This document shows, one piece after another, positions 22,883 to 34,858 of a stretch of 64,000 nucleotides of DNA. Source of the stretch: Hygrophila difformis. Lineage: Eukaryota; Streptophyta; Magnoliopsida; Lamiales; Acanthaceae. The DNA is taken from positions 10,563,915 through 10,627,914 of the forward strand of contig JAOANR010000006.1 of the NCBI GenBank assembly GCA_030278955.1. The letters are read 5' to 3'. The position numbers and the translations under genes were made by a program. Under the pieces are notes generated by a model. It worked only from the letters and a program-made list of their open reading frames with translations, was not told the origin of the DNA and did not search any database. Each line of letters begins with the position of its first letter. Positions within the stretch are counted from its first letter, which is position 1.

Positions 22883-23738
22883 TAGAAACTTCACAACCAA
22901 TAAAAGAATTTTCTTTTTTTTTAAAAAAAAAGAAAAACCCTTATTGGATTGACTTTAAAAAAAAAAGCATAAAGCAAATAAATTTTCATTTCTTAATTGA
23001 GTGAAAGATAGATTTAAGGGCTTATTCGATTGACTTTTTTCTTTTATTTTTCCAAAAAAAATCATAAAGCAAATAACTCCACTGTTTATCAAAAAAAAAA
23101 ATTCAATGAGACAAAGATAGTACCTTTTTATAAAACTGCAATAATGGGAGTTGCAAGATTTGACCATTATACCGAGTCTCTATCTCCTCTCAAAAAATAT
23201 ATTGAATACATGATTTTAATAATTAATATTTTAGCATGTATAGGCTGTACCGCCAAAAAAATAATTAATAATTTAAATTTTATGTAAATAAAAATTATAA
23301 TAGCATGATATCCTAAAACTATATTTAAATTATTAATTGTTTGCAGGGCGCATTAAAAAGTGGTAAAATACCATAGTAAATAATTTACACATTTTATTTC
23401 TTGTATTAATTTCCTAAAATTTTATTTCGATATATTTTAAGTTGATGGGATATTTTAGTATTATTTTGGTATTTAATTATAAATTATGTTTATTATAATA
23501 TATATTTTTCTTTATATAATTTTTTATACTTTAATAATTTACTTATCTCTTTCTCTGGCTTCGTCTTTGCCAAAAGATAATTTGGCGTTGTCTTCAACAA
23601 AAGTTTGATTATTTTTTTTGGGTAAGCTCAAAAGTTTGATTTCGTTGATGCTGTTGATTTAAAATTAAATTTCTTTTATAAAAAAAAAACAAACTAATGG
23701 GCCCCATTTCTAGATTTATACTTCCTCTGTCCCACTAA
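22883..23738. repeat. Direct duplication, copy 1 (about 856 bp)
   Basis: Nearly identical to 33994-34858 in the same orientation, from TAGAAACTTCACAACCAATA to TGTCCCACTAA. It differs by scattered substitutions and homopolymer lengths. It ends 18 bp into a Stowaway MITE that is complete in copy 2; the CACTA terminus begins at exactly that point. Confidence 0.88.
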
Positions 23739-23754
23739 CTACAAGAAAAAATGG

Positions 23755-24085
23755 CTATAGCGACCGTCAGTTGCGGTTCGCTAAGTGGAGAGACGGGTCG
23801 CTAAAAAGGTTTAGCGACCGTCTTAGCGACCGCACAACGCCGGTCGCTATAGTGTCCGTAAGTAAATCATCGGCAACGACGTTCGGATGCGGTCGTCCGT
23901 TTTAACGACCGAGTCAACGACCACATGGACGGTCGTTAACTTTTACGACCGTCGCAACGACGGTCTTGTGCGGTCGTTAAACTCTGAACCGGACCCGTGC
24001 TCCGGTTTGAACTTGCGACCGGCTCGGCGACCCCCAAGACGGTCGCTAAGTCTAGCGACCGTTTAGACGGTCGCTAAAGCTGTTA
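23755..24085. repeat. CACTA subterminal repeats
   Basis: At least fifteen copies of short words such as TAGCGACCG, GGTCGCTA, AACGACCG and GGTCGTTA in both orientations within about 330 bp of the terminus. In En/Spm elements such arrays bind the TnpA-like protein. The binding role here is inferred from the family. Confidence 0.8.
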
Positions 24086-25010
24086 CTGGCCAACAGGCCT
24101 ATTTATATGGCAGTAATCCAACCTGTACATATAACACAATCCATTCCAACCATTCCAAATAACTCATTCAAACAATACACCATCAAATACAAATCCATTC
24201 CACCATGCTACGAGATTCAAACAAATACATAATTAAAACCATCAAAAACCTATCTCCCTTGAATATTGAACATCGAACATCAACTACATAATCATGTACA
24301 TGAATCTAAAATTCATAAGTTCTTTCATCTAAAATTCACAAAGTGTCACCCAACCAAGTAACTAAGACATCATCCAAAATGAAGCCAACAATCCAAAATA
24401 TATCCAAAATGTATCCAATAAATGAACCCACTCACGTAACAGTGATATCACCACCTCCAAATCCATGACCTCCTCCATGGTCATCATCGCCCGAGCCCGG
24501 AGAGCGAGGTCTACGTCCTCCCCACATCCTATCTAACTCCTTCATCGCAGTCTCCCACTTCTGCCCATACCTTTCAAGCATTGCCTTCAGCGCTTCAAAC
24601 TCCTCCCGACTTACAGTACTAGCGCTAGACTGTGTAGTATCGCTATGGTCCCTCCCCGTAGGCCGAATGATTTTAGCAAGTGATCCTAAACAGATTAATG
24701 AGGTCAAAAAAGTGTTAACTCTATGTATTGAAAGTAATTAAAATAAGTTATGAAACTAATTTACCTAGTCCATACACGGACTTCCGCCTATCGTGCCCAC
24801 CAGCAACCTCGTAAAATGTACGGTTTGGATCGAAAGGAGCTTGGCTTTGTGTAATAATCTCCTTGATAGCATGGAACTCATCCTGTTTGAAGTGACAAAT
24901 AGATATACATAAAACTGAACGGAACACTTTTTAGATATGTAATTTTAATAAACTTAAACAATTGCAATTTTGCCAACTTACATGAACCTCCTTTGATTTG
25001 GTATCAACCC

Positions 25011-26393
25011 TGTAATGACCCGATTTAATTAAATTGGACTGTTTAAATAATTTGGTATTTGGATATTTTGCATTTCAGTCCGGATGGGGTTCCTTTTGTG
25101 TAAATTGAGAGTGATGGGGCCTTTTTGCAATTATTTAAGTATTGTAGAGTTAAATGGGGTTATTTTGTAAGTTGGAAAGAAAAAGAAAAGGAACGGGAGA
25201 TGAGATAGGGGAGAGGCCGACACATTGAAGGGTTTTTGGGGTGATCTTCGACTCTTTCAAATCATCGCGTTTCTTGGCCGATTGATTAATCGGTTGTTGG
25301 TAACTGTTTCTCTTCGTCATCTTCTTCGCTATGATTTTTATTTCGATCATTTTGGTGGTGAATTGGGGATGTTTCGAAATGCTAGGTTTGTGAGTTGTTT
25401 TGGACGATCGGATTCGAATTTGAGCAATTCGGAGGCGTTTAATCGTTGAGAAGATATCAGGCAAGGGATTTTTATGCTTAAATTACGTGTTTGGGGAGGT
25501 ATTGGGGTGAATAATTCCGGCAAGGATTCTATGTGCATTATCTCTGAAATTTCCAATTCGTAATCTGCGTAATTCTTCTAAGAACTGCAAATGGGTTTAT
25601 TTTGTTGGGGGTGATTACAGTAGAATGTGGAATTGCCTCACATTATTCGATTTGATATAGTAGTGCATAGTGAAAATCCAAGCTTCCTCTAAATATTCAG
25701 AATCGCAGTCTCCTCTGTCTATGGTTACTAGTATTATATAAATTTAAATTCCACTCCAGAAGTATATCCGAAGCTCACTGCTCAGTGATGTGGAGATGGG
25801 TAAGTTTTATATACGTATATGTAAATAAATCAAGTGTGAAAGTAGTGTGCAGAGTGAAGGTCAAACTTGGTAGCCTATCTAGTGGAAAATGTAGTGTCGT
25901 GGTCTACATTGATTTTTATATATATAAGATTTCAATTTCATTACTCTAGTGTGTGCAAGGACTTGAGCAATTAAATGAATTATTTACCTCTAAATGTTGT
26001 ACAGTGATGCAGTGAATAGCTTAACTATGGGTGGAAGCTTTATGTATTATTGGTTGTGATGCCTGTTGGCCCTTCGGGGTGTGATTATTGGCTGTGATGC
26101 CTGTTGGCCCTTCGGGGTGTACGATTTGGGCTGTGATGCCTGTGGTCCCTACGGGGATGGTGTATGTTACCCTGTAACGGGTTGGAGTTGATGATATCCT
26201 CACCCGTGGGTTCATACCGCCCGGGTTTTTAGGTGCCGGCTAGGCATATTCATTTGCATGTGCATATAGGATAGATAGGTGTATGTTAGGCCATGCATCA
26301 CGTGCATAAATTGTATGATTGTGGTTGAAGCACCGGTATGGGACGGTGTGATGTTTATTTGCTTTTATTTTTATTCTGCTCTGTTATTCATGC

Positions 26394-26466
<73 letters not shown>

Positions 26467-27048
26467 TATTCTTGTCGCTCTGTTATCCCTTACTCCCCAA
26501 CACGTAGCCTTGCTCAGTACGTTGTACTGACTCCCTTTACTTTTGTCTGTTTTATAGATCCTACTGGAGGCGCTGGAGCATGATTGGGGTATGGGGATGA
26601 GAGATCACATAGATAGGATTCTCATGTTTTTTTTTTTATAATGTTTATTTATGTGGTACTCTGTTATTTGCTATTACTTGATACTTGGTTGTCTAGTTGA
26701 GGCCTGTCAGCCTAGGATTTACATTCAGTCGGCCGGTGGCCTTATGTGGTTTATTGATTTGGGCTGGTAGCCCTGTTGGAGATATTGGCATGCTGTTTAT
26801 GCTGTTTGTGAGGCTTATAGCCCGGATAATTTGTTGATATTGTTTTATGGTTATTGGTGAGACCTTCTTCCAGGTGCCTATGTGTTTATTTGATTCTAGC
26901 TTCTGCTTTAAAATGGATTAATCCGATTATTACTTTAGGTCTGCTCAGCCTTGTACTAGTTGTTTTAAATTAGCTGGCCACTAGTTTAGAATAGTTAGTA
27001 CAGCGGTAATGCTTGCGAAAATCAGGTTTGAATTTTCGGGGCGTTACA
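25011..27048 (+). repeat. Gypsy 5' LTR (2038 bp)
   Basis: Runs from TGTAATGACC to GCGTTACA. It includes a 39-bp tandem repeat (about 26054-26158, units starting TGTGATGCC, with GGCCCTTCGGGGTGT) and an ATT microsatellite at about 26395-26467. Open frames inside it are artefacts of the microsatellite or antisense. Confidence 0.97.
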
Positions 27049-27051
27049 GAG

Positions 27052-27063
27052 TGGTATCAGAGC
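27052..27063 (+). other. Gypsy primer binding site
   Basis: TGGTATCAGAGC, complementary to the 3' end of initiator-Met tRNA, three bases after the 5' LTR. Confidence 0.93.
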
Positions 27064-27394
27064 CTGTGTGCTCTTTATTATATTAAAATTGGTGTAGACA
27101 TAGGTGGTGAGATGTGTGTGGGATACATATAGTGTAGAATTGCATTCTTCTTATTTATTTTTGTTGAGTTTTGCGCATACCAGGTTGAGCCACAGTTAGG
27201 GAACTGTGGAAGGACAATGGTACTCCAGTCAGGATCCTTGAGACTTCACAGTCATTGAGGACTGCGAATTCATTGTTATTTATTTATTTTAATTATTTTA
27301 TTCTTTATTATGCCATCAGATATATGGGATATATGGTATGTTGGTGATTTCTGCTGACATGTTTGTTCATGTTGTGTCTGTTTTGCATATCAGA

Positions 27395-27622
27395 ATGGTT
27401 CCTTATCGCGCTAGAGGTGCTGGTCGACGGGGAAGGCCCCGCAGGAACCAGGGTCCACCCGTTGGAGATAGGGTAGGGGACTTTGCACCTGAGGAGATGG
27501 GAAATATGGTTCCACCTGATGGAGTTGAACAGGGGACAGACGGAAAGCATGAGCGTGACCGCTTATCACAGGAAGTTTGTGGAGCTTATGAGGTATGCAC
27601 CGGAAGTTATGCCCACTGGTAG
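27395..27622 (+). pseudogene. Gypsy gag 5' remnant
   Basis: The first ATG after the primer site opens a basic leader (MVPYRARGAGRRGRPRR), typical of the start of Tekay-type Gag. The frame then runs out of register with the main gag-pol ORF, which resumes at [20 protein letters not shown] (about 27519 onward), normally near the end of the capsid region. Some 200 or more expected residues between these points are absent. A frameshifting internal deletion near 27505-27520 fits. This copy cannot make a normal Gag. Confidence 0.75.
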
Positions 27623-30600
27623 GGACGAGGTTCGTCGTTTCATTTCGAGTCTTCGGGCAGGAATTAAGTCCTCTTTTGGCTATCGAGGTTATGATACATT
27701 GTCTGAGGCATTCGATCAGGCCTTATATATGGAGGAGAGTCGGTCTGAAGAACGCCAACAGTGGCAGAGTAGAAAGAGGCAAAGGGACCGGGGCCGTGAG
27801 GGGCAGAGAGGCGGCGATCAGAGGGGCCAGCCTGCTGTTAGGGGTCGCCGTGATGGTGGTCATGCTGATGTGGGCAGGGGTGGTGGTCGTGCACCGCTAC
27901 CTGTTCGTGAGGTTGGACCGGATGGGCGACCTGTATACCGTTGTTGGACATGCCACGAGGTGGGTCATCGCCGAGCGGATTGCCCGCATGCTGGCAGGGG
28001 TAGACCGGTTCGGGCTGACAGGGGTGGCAGACTGAACGTCTTGGATCGTGCGGAGGCAGATCGTCGCGATGATGTTCTTGCAGGTACTATTACTGTTGCG
28101 AATCATTCTGCCTTTGTATTGTTTGATTCGGGAGCCTCGTGTTCGTTCGTGGCTTTGCGATTTGTGCGGGAGCACGGTGTAGGACCGTTGGTGCCCTACC
28201 AGATGCCTGTTTCCTTGCCTTCGGGCGATATCATCCGTAGTGATCACATATGGCGAGATGCAGTATTGAGCATCGAGGGCCGTGAGTTCAGAGCCGACTT
28301 GGTTGTATTTAGCCTGGCTGACTTTGATGTAATTTTGGGCATGGATTGGCTGACTCGCCATCGTGCTGTTATCGATTGTGGTATTCCACGCATTTCCTTC
28401 CGAGATCCTCTCGGTAAGTATGTCTCTTATCGACCTTCTTTGATTCCACCTGCTATTAGTGTGGTTTCGGTTGCTGCGTTGTGTGATTTAATGCGCAGGG
28501 GTTGTTCTCTTTCCCTGTGGCAAATGAGGGATCTTCGAGCAGAGGTTCCTACTGCTTCGAGTGTCCCTGTTGTCTCTGAGTTCGGGGATGTGTTTCCCGA
28601 TGAAATTCCTGGTCTCCCACCTGCTCGGGAGATTGATTTTTCTATCGAGCTGATGCCTGATGCAGCTCCTATTTCTAAGGCTCCTTACCGAATGGCTCCT
28701 GCTGAATTGAAGGAGTTGAAGGATCAGTTGAATGAGCTTACTAATAAGGGGTATATCCAGCCGAGTAGCTCGCCTTGGGGAGCTCCTGTACTGTTTGTTA
28801 AGAAGAAGGATGGGTCGATGAGGATGTGCATCGACTACAGGGGTTTGAACCGAATCACAGTGAAGAATAAGTATCCTCTACCTCGGATTGAGGATCTGTT
28901 TGATCAGTTGAGAGGGGCCAGTGTATTCAGTAAGATTGATTTGAGATCGGGCTACCATCAGATAAGGGTGGCAGAGGCTGATAGGCCTAAGACAACATTC
29001 AGAACTCGTTATGGACACTTTGAATTCACGGTTATGCCTTTTAGTTTGACTAATGCACCAGCGATCTTCATGGATCTTATGCATAGGGTATTCCATCCCC
29101 TGCTGGATGTGTGCGTGGTTGTGTTCATAGACGATATTCTGGTCTACTCGCCGACTCGTGAGGCACATGCTGGCCACTTGAGGACAGTGTTGAACACATT
29201 GCGAGAGCATAAGCTATATGCTAAACTCTCCAAGTGTGAGTTCTGGTTGGAGAAGGTGTCGTTTCTGGGACACATTGTTTCGGGTGAGGGCATTGCAGTT
29301 GATCCTGCTAAGGTGGAAGCGGTACTAAAGTGGCAGGCCCCGAAGAATGTGGGAGAGATCCGGAGTTTCTTAGGTCTTGTTGGCTACTACCGCAGATTCA
29401 TTGAGGGGTTCTCGAGCATTGCTAGACCTCTGACTAGACTATTGAGGAAAGATGTCAGATTCAGATGGGATGATGCTTGTGAGCAAGCATTCGAACTATT
29501 GAAGAAGAAAGTGACAGAGGCACCTGTTTTGGTACTACCTGATGATTCAGGCGAGTATGAAGTTTACACGGATGCGTCACTTAAGGGTTTAGGTTGTGTG
29601 TTGATGCAAAAGGGCAAAGTGATTGCTTATGCATCTCGACAGCTTAAGCCACATGAGCAGAATTACCAGACTCACGATTTGGAAATGGCAGCGGTAGTGC
29701 ATGCTCTGAAAATCTGGAGACACTATCTGTATGGAGCGAAGTGTAGAATTTATTCAGATCATAAGAATCTGAAGTGTCTGTACACCTCAGACCACATGAG
29801 TGGCAGACAGAGGAGATGGATGGAGTTATTGCAGGACTATGACACGGATATTCAGTATATTGAGGGAAAGGCGAACCGGGTGGCGGATGCTTTGAGCAGG
29901 AAGGAGCATCATTCAGTGGCATGCTTGGGTGTGATGCCTGAGTGGCGCAGGGAGCTACTCAGACTTGAGGTTCAGGTAGTTCCTGTTGGCTCTGTTCAGC
30001 ACACCTTAAACATGTTAGTTACTGCATCTTCTTTGATTGATGAGATATTTGCTAGTCAGCATGATAGCGGGGAGATGGCAGTACTGAGACAGAAGATTCA
30101 GGATGGTAAGGCTCCGGGTTTCAGAATCGATGATAGGGGCATGGTGAGATATGGTGATAGATGGTGCATTCCGGAGTGTTGTGTTGACCTGAAGAAGAAG
30201 GTCATGGATGAGGCTCACACGACTCCTTATTCTGTTCATCCAGGGGTCACAAAGATGTATAAAGACATCCGACAGACTTATTGGTGGAATAACATGAAGA
30301 GGGAGATAGTTGAATATGTGGCTAAGTGTGCCACATGTCAGCGAGTGAAGATTGAGCACATGAGACCAATGGGTTTGCTACAGCCCCTAGCAGTGCCCGA
30401 ATGGAAGTGGGAATCCATCTCCATGGATTTTGTGACAGGGTTGCCTTCGACTGTGAGGAAGATGGACACTATCTGGGTGGTAGTGGATCGATTGACTAAG
30501 AGTGCAGTGTTCATACCTATGAGACTGACATGGAGTATGAGCCAGCTTACCCAGGCTTATATTCAGCATGTTGTTAAAAGGTTTGGGATTCCCAAGGAGA

Positions 30601-31475
30601 TTGTGTCTGATCGGGATTCCAGATTTCTGTCCAAGTTTTGGAAGGATGTGCAGGCAGCGTTTGGCACGCAGATTAGCATGAGTACTGCATGGCATCCTCA
30701 GTCAGATGGTCAGACAGAGAGGACCATTAGGACTTTAGAGGATATGTTGCGAGCTTGTGCACTGGACTTTCAGGGTAGTTGGGAGAGTCACCTCAGTTTG
30801 GTGGAGTTCAGTTACAACAACAGTTATCATGCGAGTATTGGTATGGCTCCCTTTGAGGCACTGTATGGGAGGAAGTGCAGGAGTCCTTTATGTTGGAATG
30901 ATCCAATAGATAAGGTAAATGTGGGTCCTGAAATGATTGAGCAGACTGTTGCGTTGGTGAGGGTCATTAGGGACCGTATGAAAGAAGCTCAAGACAGACA
31001 GAAGAGCTATGCTGATCTAGCTCGTCGTGATGTGGAGTTTGAGGTTGGTGATAGGGTATTACTGCGGGTATCGCCTATGAAAGGGGTACGCCGGTTCGGT
31101 AAGAAGGGCAAGCTGAGCCCGAGATACATTGGACCCTATGAGATTGTGGAGAGAGTTGGTAAAGTGACTTATAGGTTGGCTTTACCAGCTGAGGTGGGTC
31201 GAGCTCATGATGTTTTTCATGTTTCTCAGCTCCGGAAGTTCGTATCTGACCCATCTAAGATTATCCAGCCTGATGAGATTGAGTTGGATGCGAGTCTTGA
31301 GTATGAGGAGTATCCAGTTCGGGTGATTGATGCAATGGAAAGGGTTCTGAGGCACAAAACCATCCCGATGGTTAAGGTGTTGTGGTCTAGGCATGGAGCT
31401 GAAGATGCTACTTGGGAAACCGAGGAGCATATGAAGCTGAAGTACCCAGAATTGGACTTGACTCCGTTGCCTTGA
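27519..31475 (+). CDS. Gypsy Gag C-terminus-Pol polyprotein with chromodomain
   Basis: One open frame without stops, from the ATG at 27519 (the frame is open from before 27483). Order, as residues counted from 27483: end of Gag with a CX2CX4HX4C knuckle ([14 protein letters not shown], about 152); aspartic protease (LFDSGAS, about 212); reverse transcriptase with FIDDILVYS (about 546); RNase H ([12 protein letters not shown], about 690); integrase with an HHCC finger (from about 918) and D, D, E in [15 protein letters not shown] and QSDGQTER; and a C-terminal chromodomain (about 1273-1327). RT has FSLTNAP where FGLTNAP is usual. Pol looks competent; Gag is not. The chromodomain and 2-kb LTRs point to the Tekay/Del clade. 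Confidence 0.95.
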   Translation: MELNRGQTESMSVTAYHRKFVELMRYAPEVMPTGRDEVRRFISSLRAGIKSSFGYRGYDTLSEAFDQALYMEESRSEERQQWQSRKRQRDRGREGQRGGDQRGQPAVRGRRDGGHADVGRGGGRAPLPVREVGPDGRPVYRCWTCHEVGHRRADCPHAGRGRPVRADRGGRLNVLDRAEADRRDDVLAGTITVANHSAFVLFDSGASCSFVALRFVREHGVGPLVPYQMPVSLPSGDIIRSDHIWRDAVLSIEGREFRADLVVFSLADFDVILGMDWLTRHRAVIDCGIPRISFRDPLGKYVSYRPSLIPPAISVVSVAALCDLMRRGCSLSLWQMRDLRAEVPTASSVPVVSEFGDVFPDEIPGLPPAREIDFSIELMPDAAPISKAPYRMAPAELKELKDQLNELTNKGYIQPSSSPWGAPVLFVKKKDGSMRMCIDYRGLNRITVKNKYPLPRIEDLFDQLRGASVFSKIDLRSGYHQIRVAEADRPKTTFRTRYGHFEFTVMPFSLTNAPAIFMDLMHRVFHPLLDVCVVVFIDDILVYSPTREAHAGHLRTVLNTLREHKLYAKLSKCEFWLEKVSFLGHIVSGEGIAVDPAKVEAVLKWQAPKNVGEIRSFLGLVGYYRRFIEGFSSIARPLTRLLRKDVRFRWDDACEQAFELLKKKVTEAPVLVLPDDSGEYEVYTDASLKGLGCVLMQKGKVIAYASRQLKPHEQNYQTHDLEMAAVVHALKIWRHYLYGAKCRIYSDHKNLKCLYTSDHMSGRQRRWMELLQDYDTDIQYIEGKANRVADALSRKEHHSVACLGVMPEWRRELLRLEVQVVPVGSVQHTLNMLVTASSLIDEIFASQHDSGEMAVLRQKIQDGKAPGFRIDDRGMVRYGDRWCIPECCVDLKKKVMDEAHTTPYSVHPGVTKMYKDIRQTYWWNNMKREIVEYVAKCATCQRVKIEHMRPMGLLQPLAVPEWKWESISMDFVTGLPSTVRKMDTIWVVVDRLTKSAVFIPMRLTWSMSQLTQAYIQHVVKRFGIPKEIVSDRDSRFLSKFWKDVQAAFGTQISMSTAWHPQSDGQTERTIRTLEDMLRACALDFQGSWESHLSLVEFSYNNSYHASIGMAPFEALYGRKCRSPLCWNDPIDKVNVGPEMIEQTVALVRVIRDRMKEAQDRQKSYADLARRDVEFEVGDRVLLRVSPMKGVRRFGKKGKLSPRYIGPYEIVERVGKVTYRLALPAEVGRAHDVFHVSQLRKFVSDPSKIIQPDEIELDASLEYEEYPVRVIDAMERVLRHKTIPMVKVLWSRHGAEDATWETEEHMKLKYPELDLTPLP

Positions 31476-31547
31476 GGTAACATTTTTCCCCTTGTTTTGA
31501 TTTTTGATCATGTTCTTGAATGTGCATTTCGGGGACGAAATGATCGT

Positions 31548-31560
31548 AAGGGGGGAGGAA
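31548..31560 (+). other. Gypsy polypurine tract
   Basis: AAGGGGGGAGGAA immediately before the 3' LTR, following the GGGGACGAAATGATCGT block common to this clade. Primer for plus-strand synthesis. Confidence 0.9.
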
Positions 31561-32943
31561 TGTAATGACCCGATTTAATTAAATTGGACTGTTTAAATAA
31601 TTTGGTATTTGGATATTTTGCATTTCAGTCCGGATGGGGTTCCTTTTGTGTAAATTGAGAGTGATGGGGCATTTTTGCAATTATTTAAGTATTGTAGAGT
31701 TAAATGGGGTTATTTTGTAAGTTGGAAAGAAAAAGAAAAGGAACGGGAGATGAGATAGGGGAGAGGCCGACACATTGAAGGGTTTTTGGGGTGATCTTCG
31801 ACTCTTTCAAATCATCGCGTTTCTTGGCCGATTGATTAATCGGTTGTTGGTAACTGTTTCTCTTCGTCATCTTCTTCGCTATGATTTTTATTTCGATCAT
31901 TTTGGTGGTGAATTGGGGATGTTTCGAAATGCTAGGTTTGTGAGTTGTTTTGGACGATCGGATTCGAATTTGAGCAATTCGGAGGCGTTTAATCGTTGAG
32001 AAGATATCAGGCAAGGGATTTTTATGCTTAAATTACGTGTTTGGGGAGGTATTGGGGTGAATAATTCCGGCAAGGATTCTATGTGCATTATCTCTGAAAT
32101 TTCCAATTCGTAATCTGCGTAATTCTTCTAAGAACTGCAAATGGGTTTATTTTGTTGGGGGTGATTACAGTAGAATGTGGAATTGCCTCACATTATTCGA
32201 TTTGATATAGTAGTGCATAGTGAAAATCCAAGCTTCCTCTAAATATTCAGAATCGCAGTCTCCTCTGTCTATGGTTACTAGTATTATATAAATTTAAATT
32301 CCACTCCAGAAGTATATCCGAAGCTCACTGCTCAGTGATGTGGAGATGGGTAAGTTTTATATACGTATATGTAAATAAATCAAGTGTGAAAGTAGTGTGC
32401 AGAGTGAAGGTCAAACTTGGTAGCCTATCTAGTGGAAAATGTAGTGTCGTGGTCTACATTGATTTTTATATATATAAGATTTCAATTTCATTACTCTAGT
32501 GTGTGCAAGGACTTGAGCAATTAAATGAATTATTTACCTCTAAATGTTGTACAGTGATGCAGTGAATAGCTTAACTATGGGTGGAAGCTTTATGTATTAT
32601 TGGTTGTGATGCCTGTTGGCCCTTCGGGGTGTGATTATTGGCTGTGATGCCTGTTGGCCCTTCGGGGTGTACGATTTGGGCTGTGATGCCTGTGGTCCCT
32701 ACGGGGATGGTGTATGTTACCCTGTAACGGGTTGGAGTTGATGATATCCTCACCCGTGGGTTCATACCGCCCGGGTTTTTAGGTGCCGGCTAGGCATATT
32801 CATTTGCATGTGCATATAGGATAGATAGGTGTATGTTAGGCCATGCATCATGTGCATAAATTGTATGATTGTGGTTGAAGCACCGGTATGGGACGGTGTG
32901 ATGTTTATTTGCTTTTATTTTTATTCTGCTCTGTTATTCATGC

Positions 32944-33025
<82 letters not shown>

Positions 33026-33605
33026 TATTCTTGTCGCTCTGTTATCCCTTACTCCCCAACACGTAGCCTTGCTCAGTACGTTGTACTGACTCCCTTTACT
33101 TTTGTCTGTTTTATAGATCCTACTGGAGGCGCTGGAGCATGATTGGGGTATGGGGATGAGAGATCACATAGATAGGATTCTCATGTTTTTTTTTATAATG
33201 TTTATTTATGTGGTACTCTGTTATTTGCTATTACTTGATACTTGGTTGTCTAGTTGAGGCCTGTCAGCCTAGGATTTACATTCAGTCGGCCGGTGGCCTT
33301 ATGTGGTTTATTGATTTGGGCTGGTAGCCCTGTTGGAGATATTGGCATGCTGTTTATGCTGTTTGTGAGGCTTATAGCCCGGATAATTTGTTGATATTGT
33401 TTTATGGTTATTGGTGAGACCTTCTTCCAGGTGCCTATGTGTTTATTTGATTCTAGCTTCTGCTTTAAAATGGATTAATCCGATTATTACTTTAGGTCTG
33501 CTCAGCCTTGTACTAGTTGTTTTAAATTAGCTGGCCACTAGTTTAGAATAGTTAGTACAGCGGTAATGCTTGCGAAAATCAGGTTTGAATTTTCGGGGCG
33601 TTACA
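31561..33605 (+). repeat. Gypsy 3' LTR (2045 bp)
   Basis: Nearly identical to the 5' LTR. The 7-bp length excess is explained by three extra ATT units and two fewer T in a homopolymer. Confidence 0.97.
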
Positions 33606-33993
33606 AACCCAGACACCCTTCTGATGTTTTCTGGTGTGTGTGTGCTCGTGCAACTCTGGATATTCAATTTCCCTACCCTGTTCTTGTGTCTATATTCAAA
33701 TAAAAATTTTAAATAATGATGATGAAATAATGTAATGTGAATCTAATTAAAATATATTAAGTATGCAAGTCAGACCAAATGATCGAGTGTCGCTCGGTGT
33801 GATCTGGAACCTGCTGTGTGCATCGGCAGGGCTGGACCGTCCGCTTGACCACGCCGCCTGTTCAGTTTGTTCCTGGTTTGCGTTTGCTTGAACTTTGCTG
33901 AAGCCCAATAATTCGCCCATGCCTCAGCAACTTCTCTGTCAAGTGGAAAAGGTTTTTTCTAACTTCTAATATCTAGAGCGTAGTCATTGTACT

Positions 33994-34858
33994 TAGAAAC
34001 TTCACAACCAATAAAAGAATTTTCTTTTTTTTTTTTAAAAAAAAAAAGAAAAACCCTCATTGGATTGACTTTAAAAAAAATCATAAAGCAAATAAATTTT
34101 CATTTCTTAATTGAGTGAAAGATAGATTTAAGGGCTTATTCGATTGACTTTTTTCTTTTATTTTTCCAAAAAAAATCATAAAGCAAATAACTTCACTGTT
34201 TATCAAAAAAAAAAAACTTCAAAGAGACAAAGATAGTACCTTTTTATAAAACTGCAATAATGGAAGTTGCAGGATTTGACTACTATACCGAGTCTCTGTC
34301 TCCTCTAAAAAATATATTGAATACATGATTTTAATAATTAATAATTTAGCATGTATAGGTAGTACCGTTAAAAAATAATTAATAATTTAAATTTTATGTA
34401 AATAAAAATTATAATAGCATGATATCCTAAAACTATATTTAAATTATTAATTGTTTGCAGGGCGCATTAAAAAGAGGTAAAATACCATAGTAAATAATTT
34501 ACACATTTTATTTCTTGTATTAATTTCCTAAAATTTTATTTCGATATATTTTAAGTTGATGGAATATTTTAGTATTATTTTGGTATTTAATTATAAATTA
34601 TGTTTATTATAATATATATTTTTCTTTATATAATTTTTTATACTTTAATAATTTACTTATCTCTTTCTCTGGCTTCGTCTTCGCCAAAAAATAATTTGCC
34701 GTTGTCTTCAACAAAAGTTTGATTATCTTTTTTTTTTGGTAAGCTCAAAAGTTTGATTTCGTTGATGCTGTTGATTTAAAATTAAATTTCTTTTATGAAA
34801 AAAAGAAAACTAACTAATGGGCCCCGTTTCTAGATTTATACTTTCTCCGTCCCACTAA
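33994..34858. repeat. Direct duplication, copy 2 (about 865 bp)
   Basis: The partner of 22883-23738. It starts where the CACTA fragment stops and runs on into an uninterrupted Stowaway MITE (34841-35157). No coding sequence. With copy 1 it brackets 10.3 kb of CACTA plus gypsy sequence. Confidence 0.88.

Larger units (their letters stand above)
25011..33605 (+). mobile_element. Ty3/gypsy chromovirus (Tekay/Del-like), very young
   Basis: An 8595-bp LTR retrotransposon with TSD AACCC (25006-25010 and 33606-33610). LTRs start TGTAATGACC and end GGGGCGTTACA. An initiator-Met tRNA primer site, a long pol frame with a C-terminal chromodomain and a polypurine tract are all present. By eye the LTRs differ by two substitutions (near 25119 and 26302) plus length changes in an ATT repeat and a T run, so insertion was very recent. 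Gag is defective (see the gag entry). It lies in a CACTA transposase exon. Confidence 0.97.
24432..33942 (-). pseudogene. CACTA Ptta/En/Spm (Transposase_24) gene, interrupted
   Basis: Minus-strand exons with good borders: about 33935-33776 (EAWANYWASAKFK, MHTAGSRSH), 33672-33611 continuing at 25010-24982 (EIEYPELHEHTH then VWVDTKSKEVH), 24882-24765 (DEFHAIKEIITQSQ, FYEVAGGHDRRKSVYGLG) and 24685-24432 (GSLAKIIRPTG to a Gly/Asp-rich tail). Order and motifs match the family: an Asn/Arg-rich segment with a His-x-x-Gly-Ser-like motif, then W-V-D, then VGG..VYGLG. The gypsy element lies inside the second exon; its TSD AACCC is the only added host sequence. The upstream part of the gene is absent, so this is a broken remnant. 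Confidence 0.75.
23739..33993 (-). mobile_element. CACTA (En/Spm) element fragment, split by a gypsy retrotransposon
   Basis: The left terminus CTACAAGAAAAAATGGCTAT matches the CACTACAAGAAA inverted repeat of plant CACTA elements, although the first bases (normally CACTA) read ACTAA here. The next 350 bp are packed with GCGACCG-type subterminal repeats. Beyond lies a minus-strand gene of the Ptta/En/Spm (Transposase_24) type. No matching right terminus is visible before copy 2 of the flanking duplication begins near 33994, so the right end seems lost. An 8.6-kb gypsy element (25011-33605) sits inside. Confidence 0.75.

Noticed and set aside
23755..24085. Short inverted GCGACCG words considered as a structured RNA
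   Set aside because: Position next to a CTACAAGAAAA terminus and an En/Spm-type gene explains them as CACTA subterminal repeats.
26279..26583. Poly-Leu and poly-Ile open frames in the gypsy LTRs (also at 32829-33142)
   Set aside because: Produced by the ATT microsatellite read in two frames.
27338..27394. Upstream extension of the gypsy gag remnant frame
   Set aside because: Residues before the ATG at 27395 do not resemble Gag; the leader after it does.
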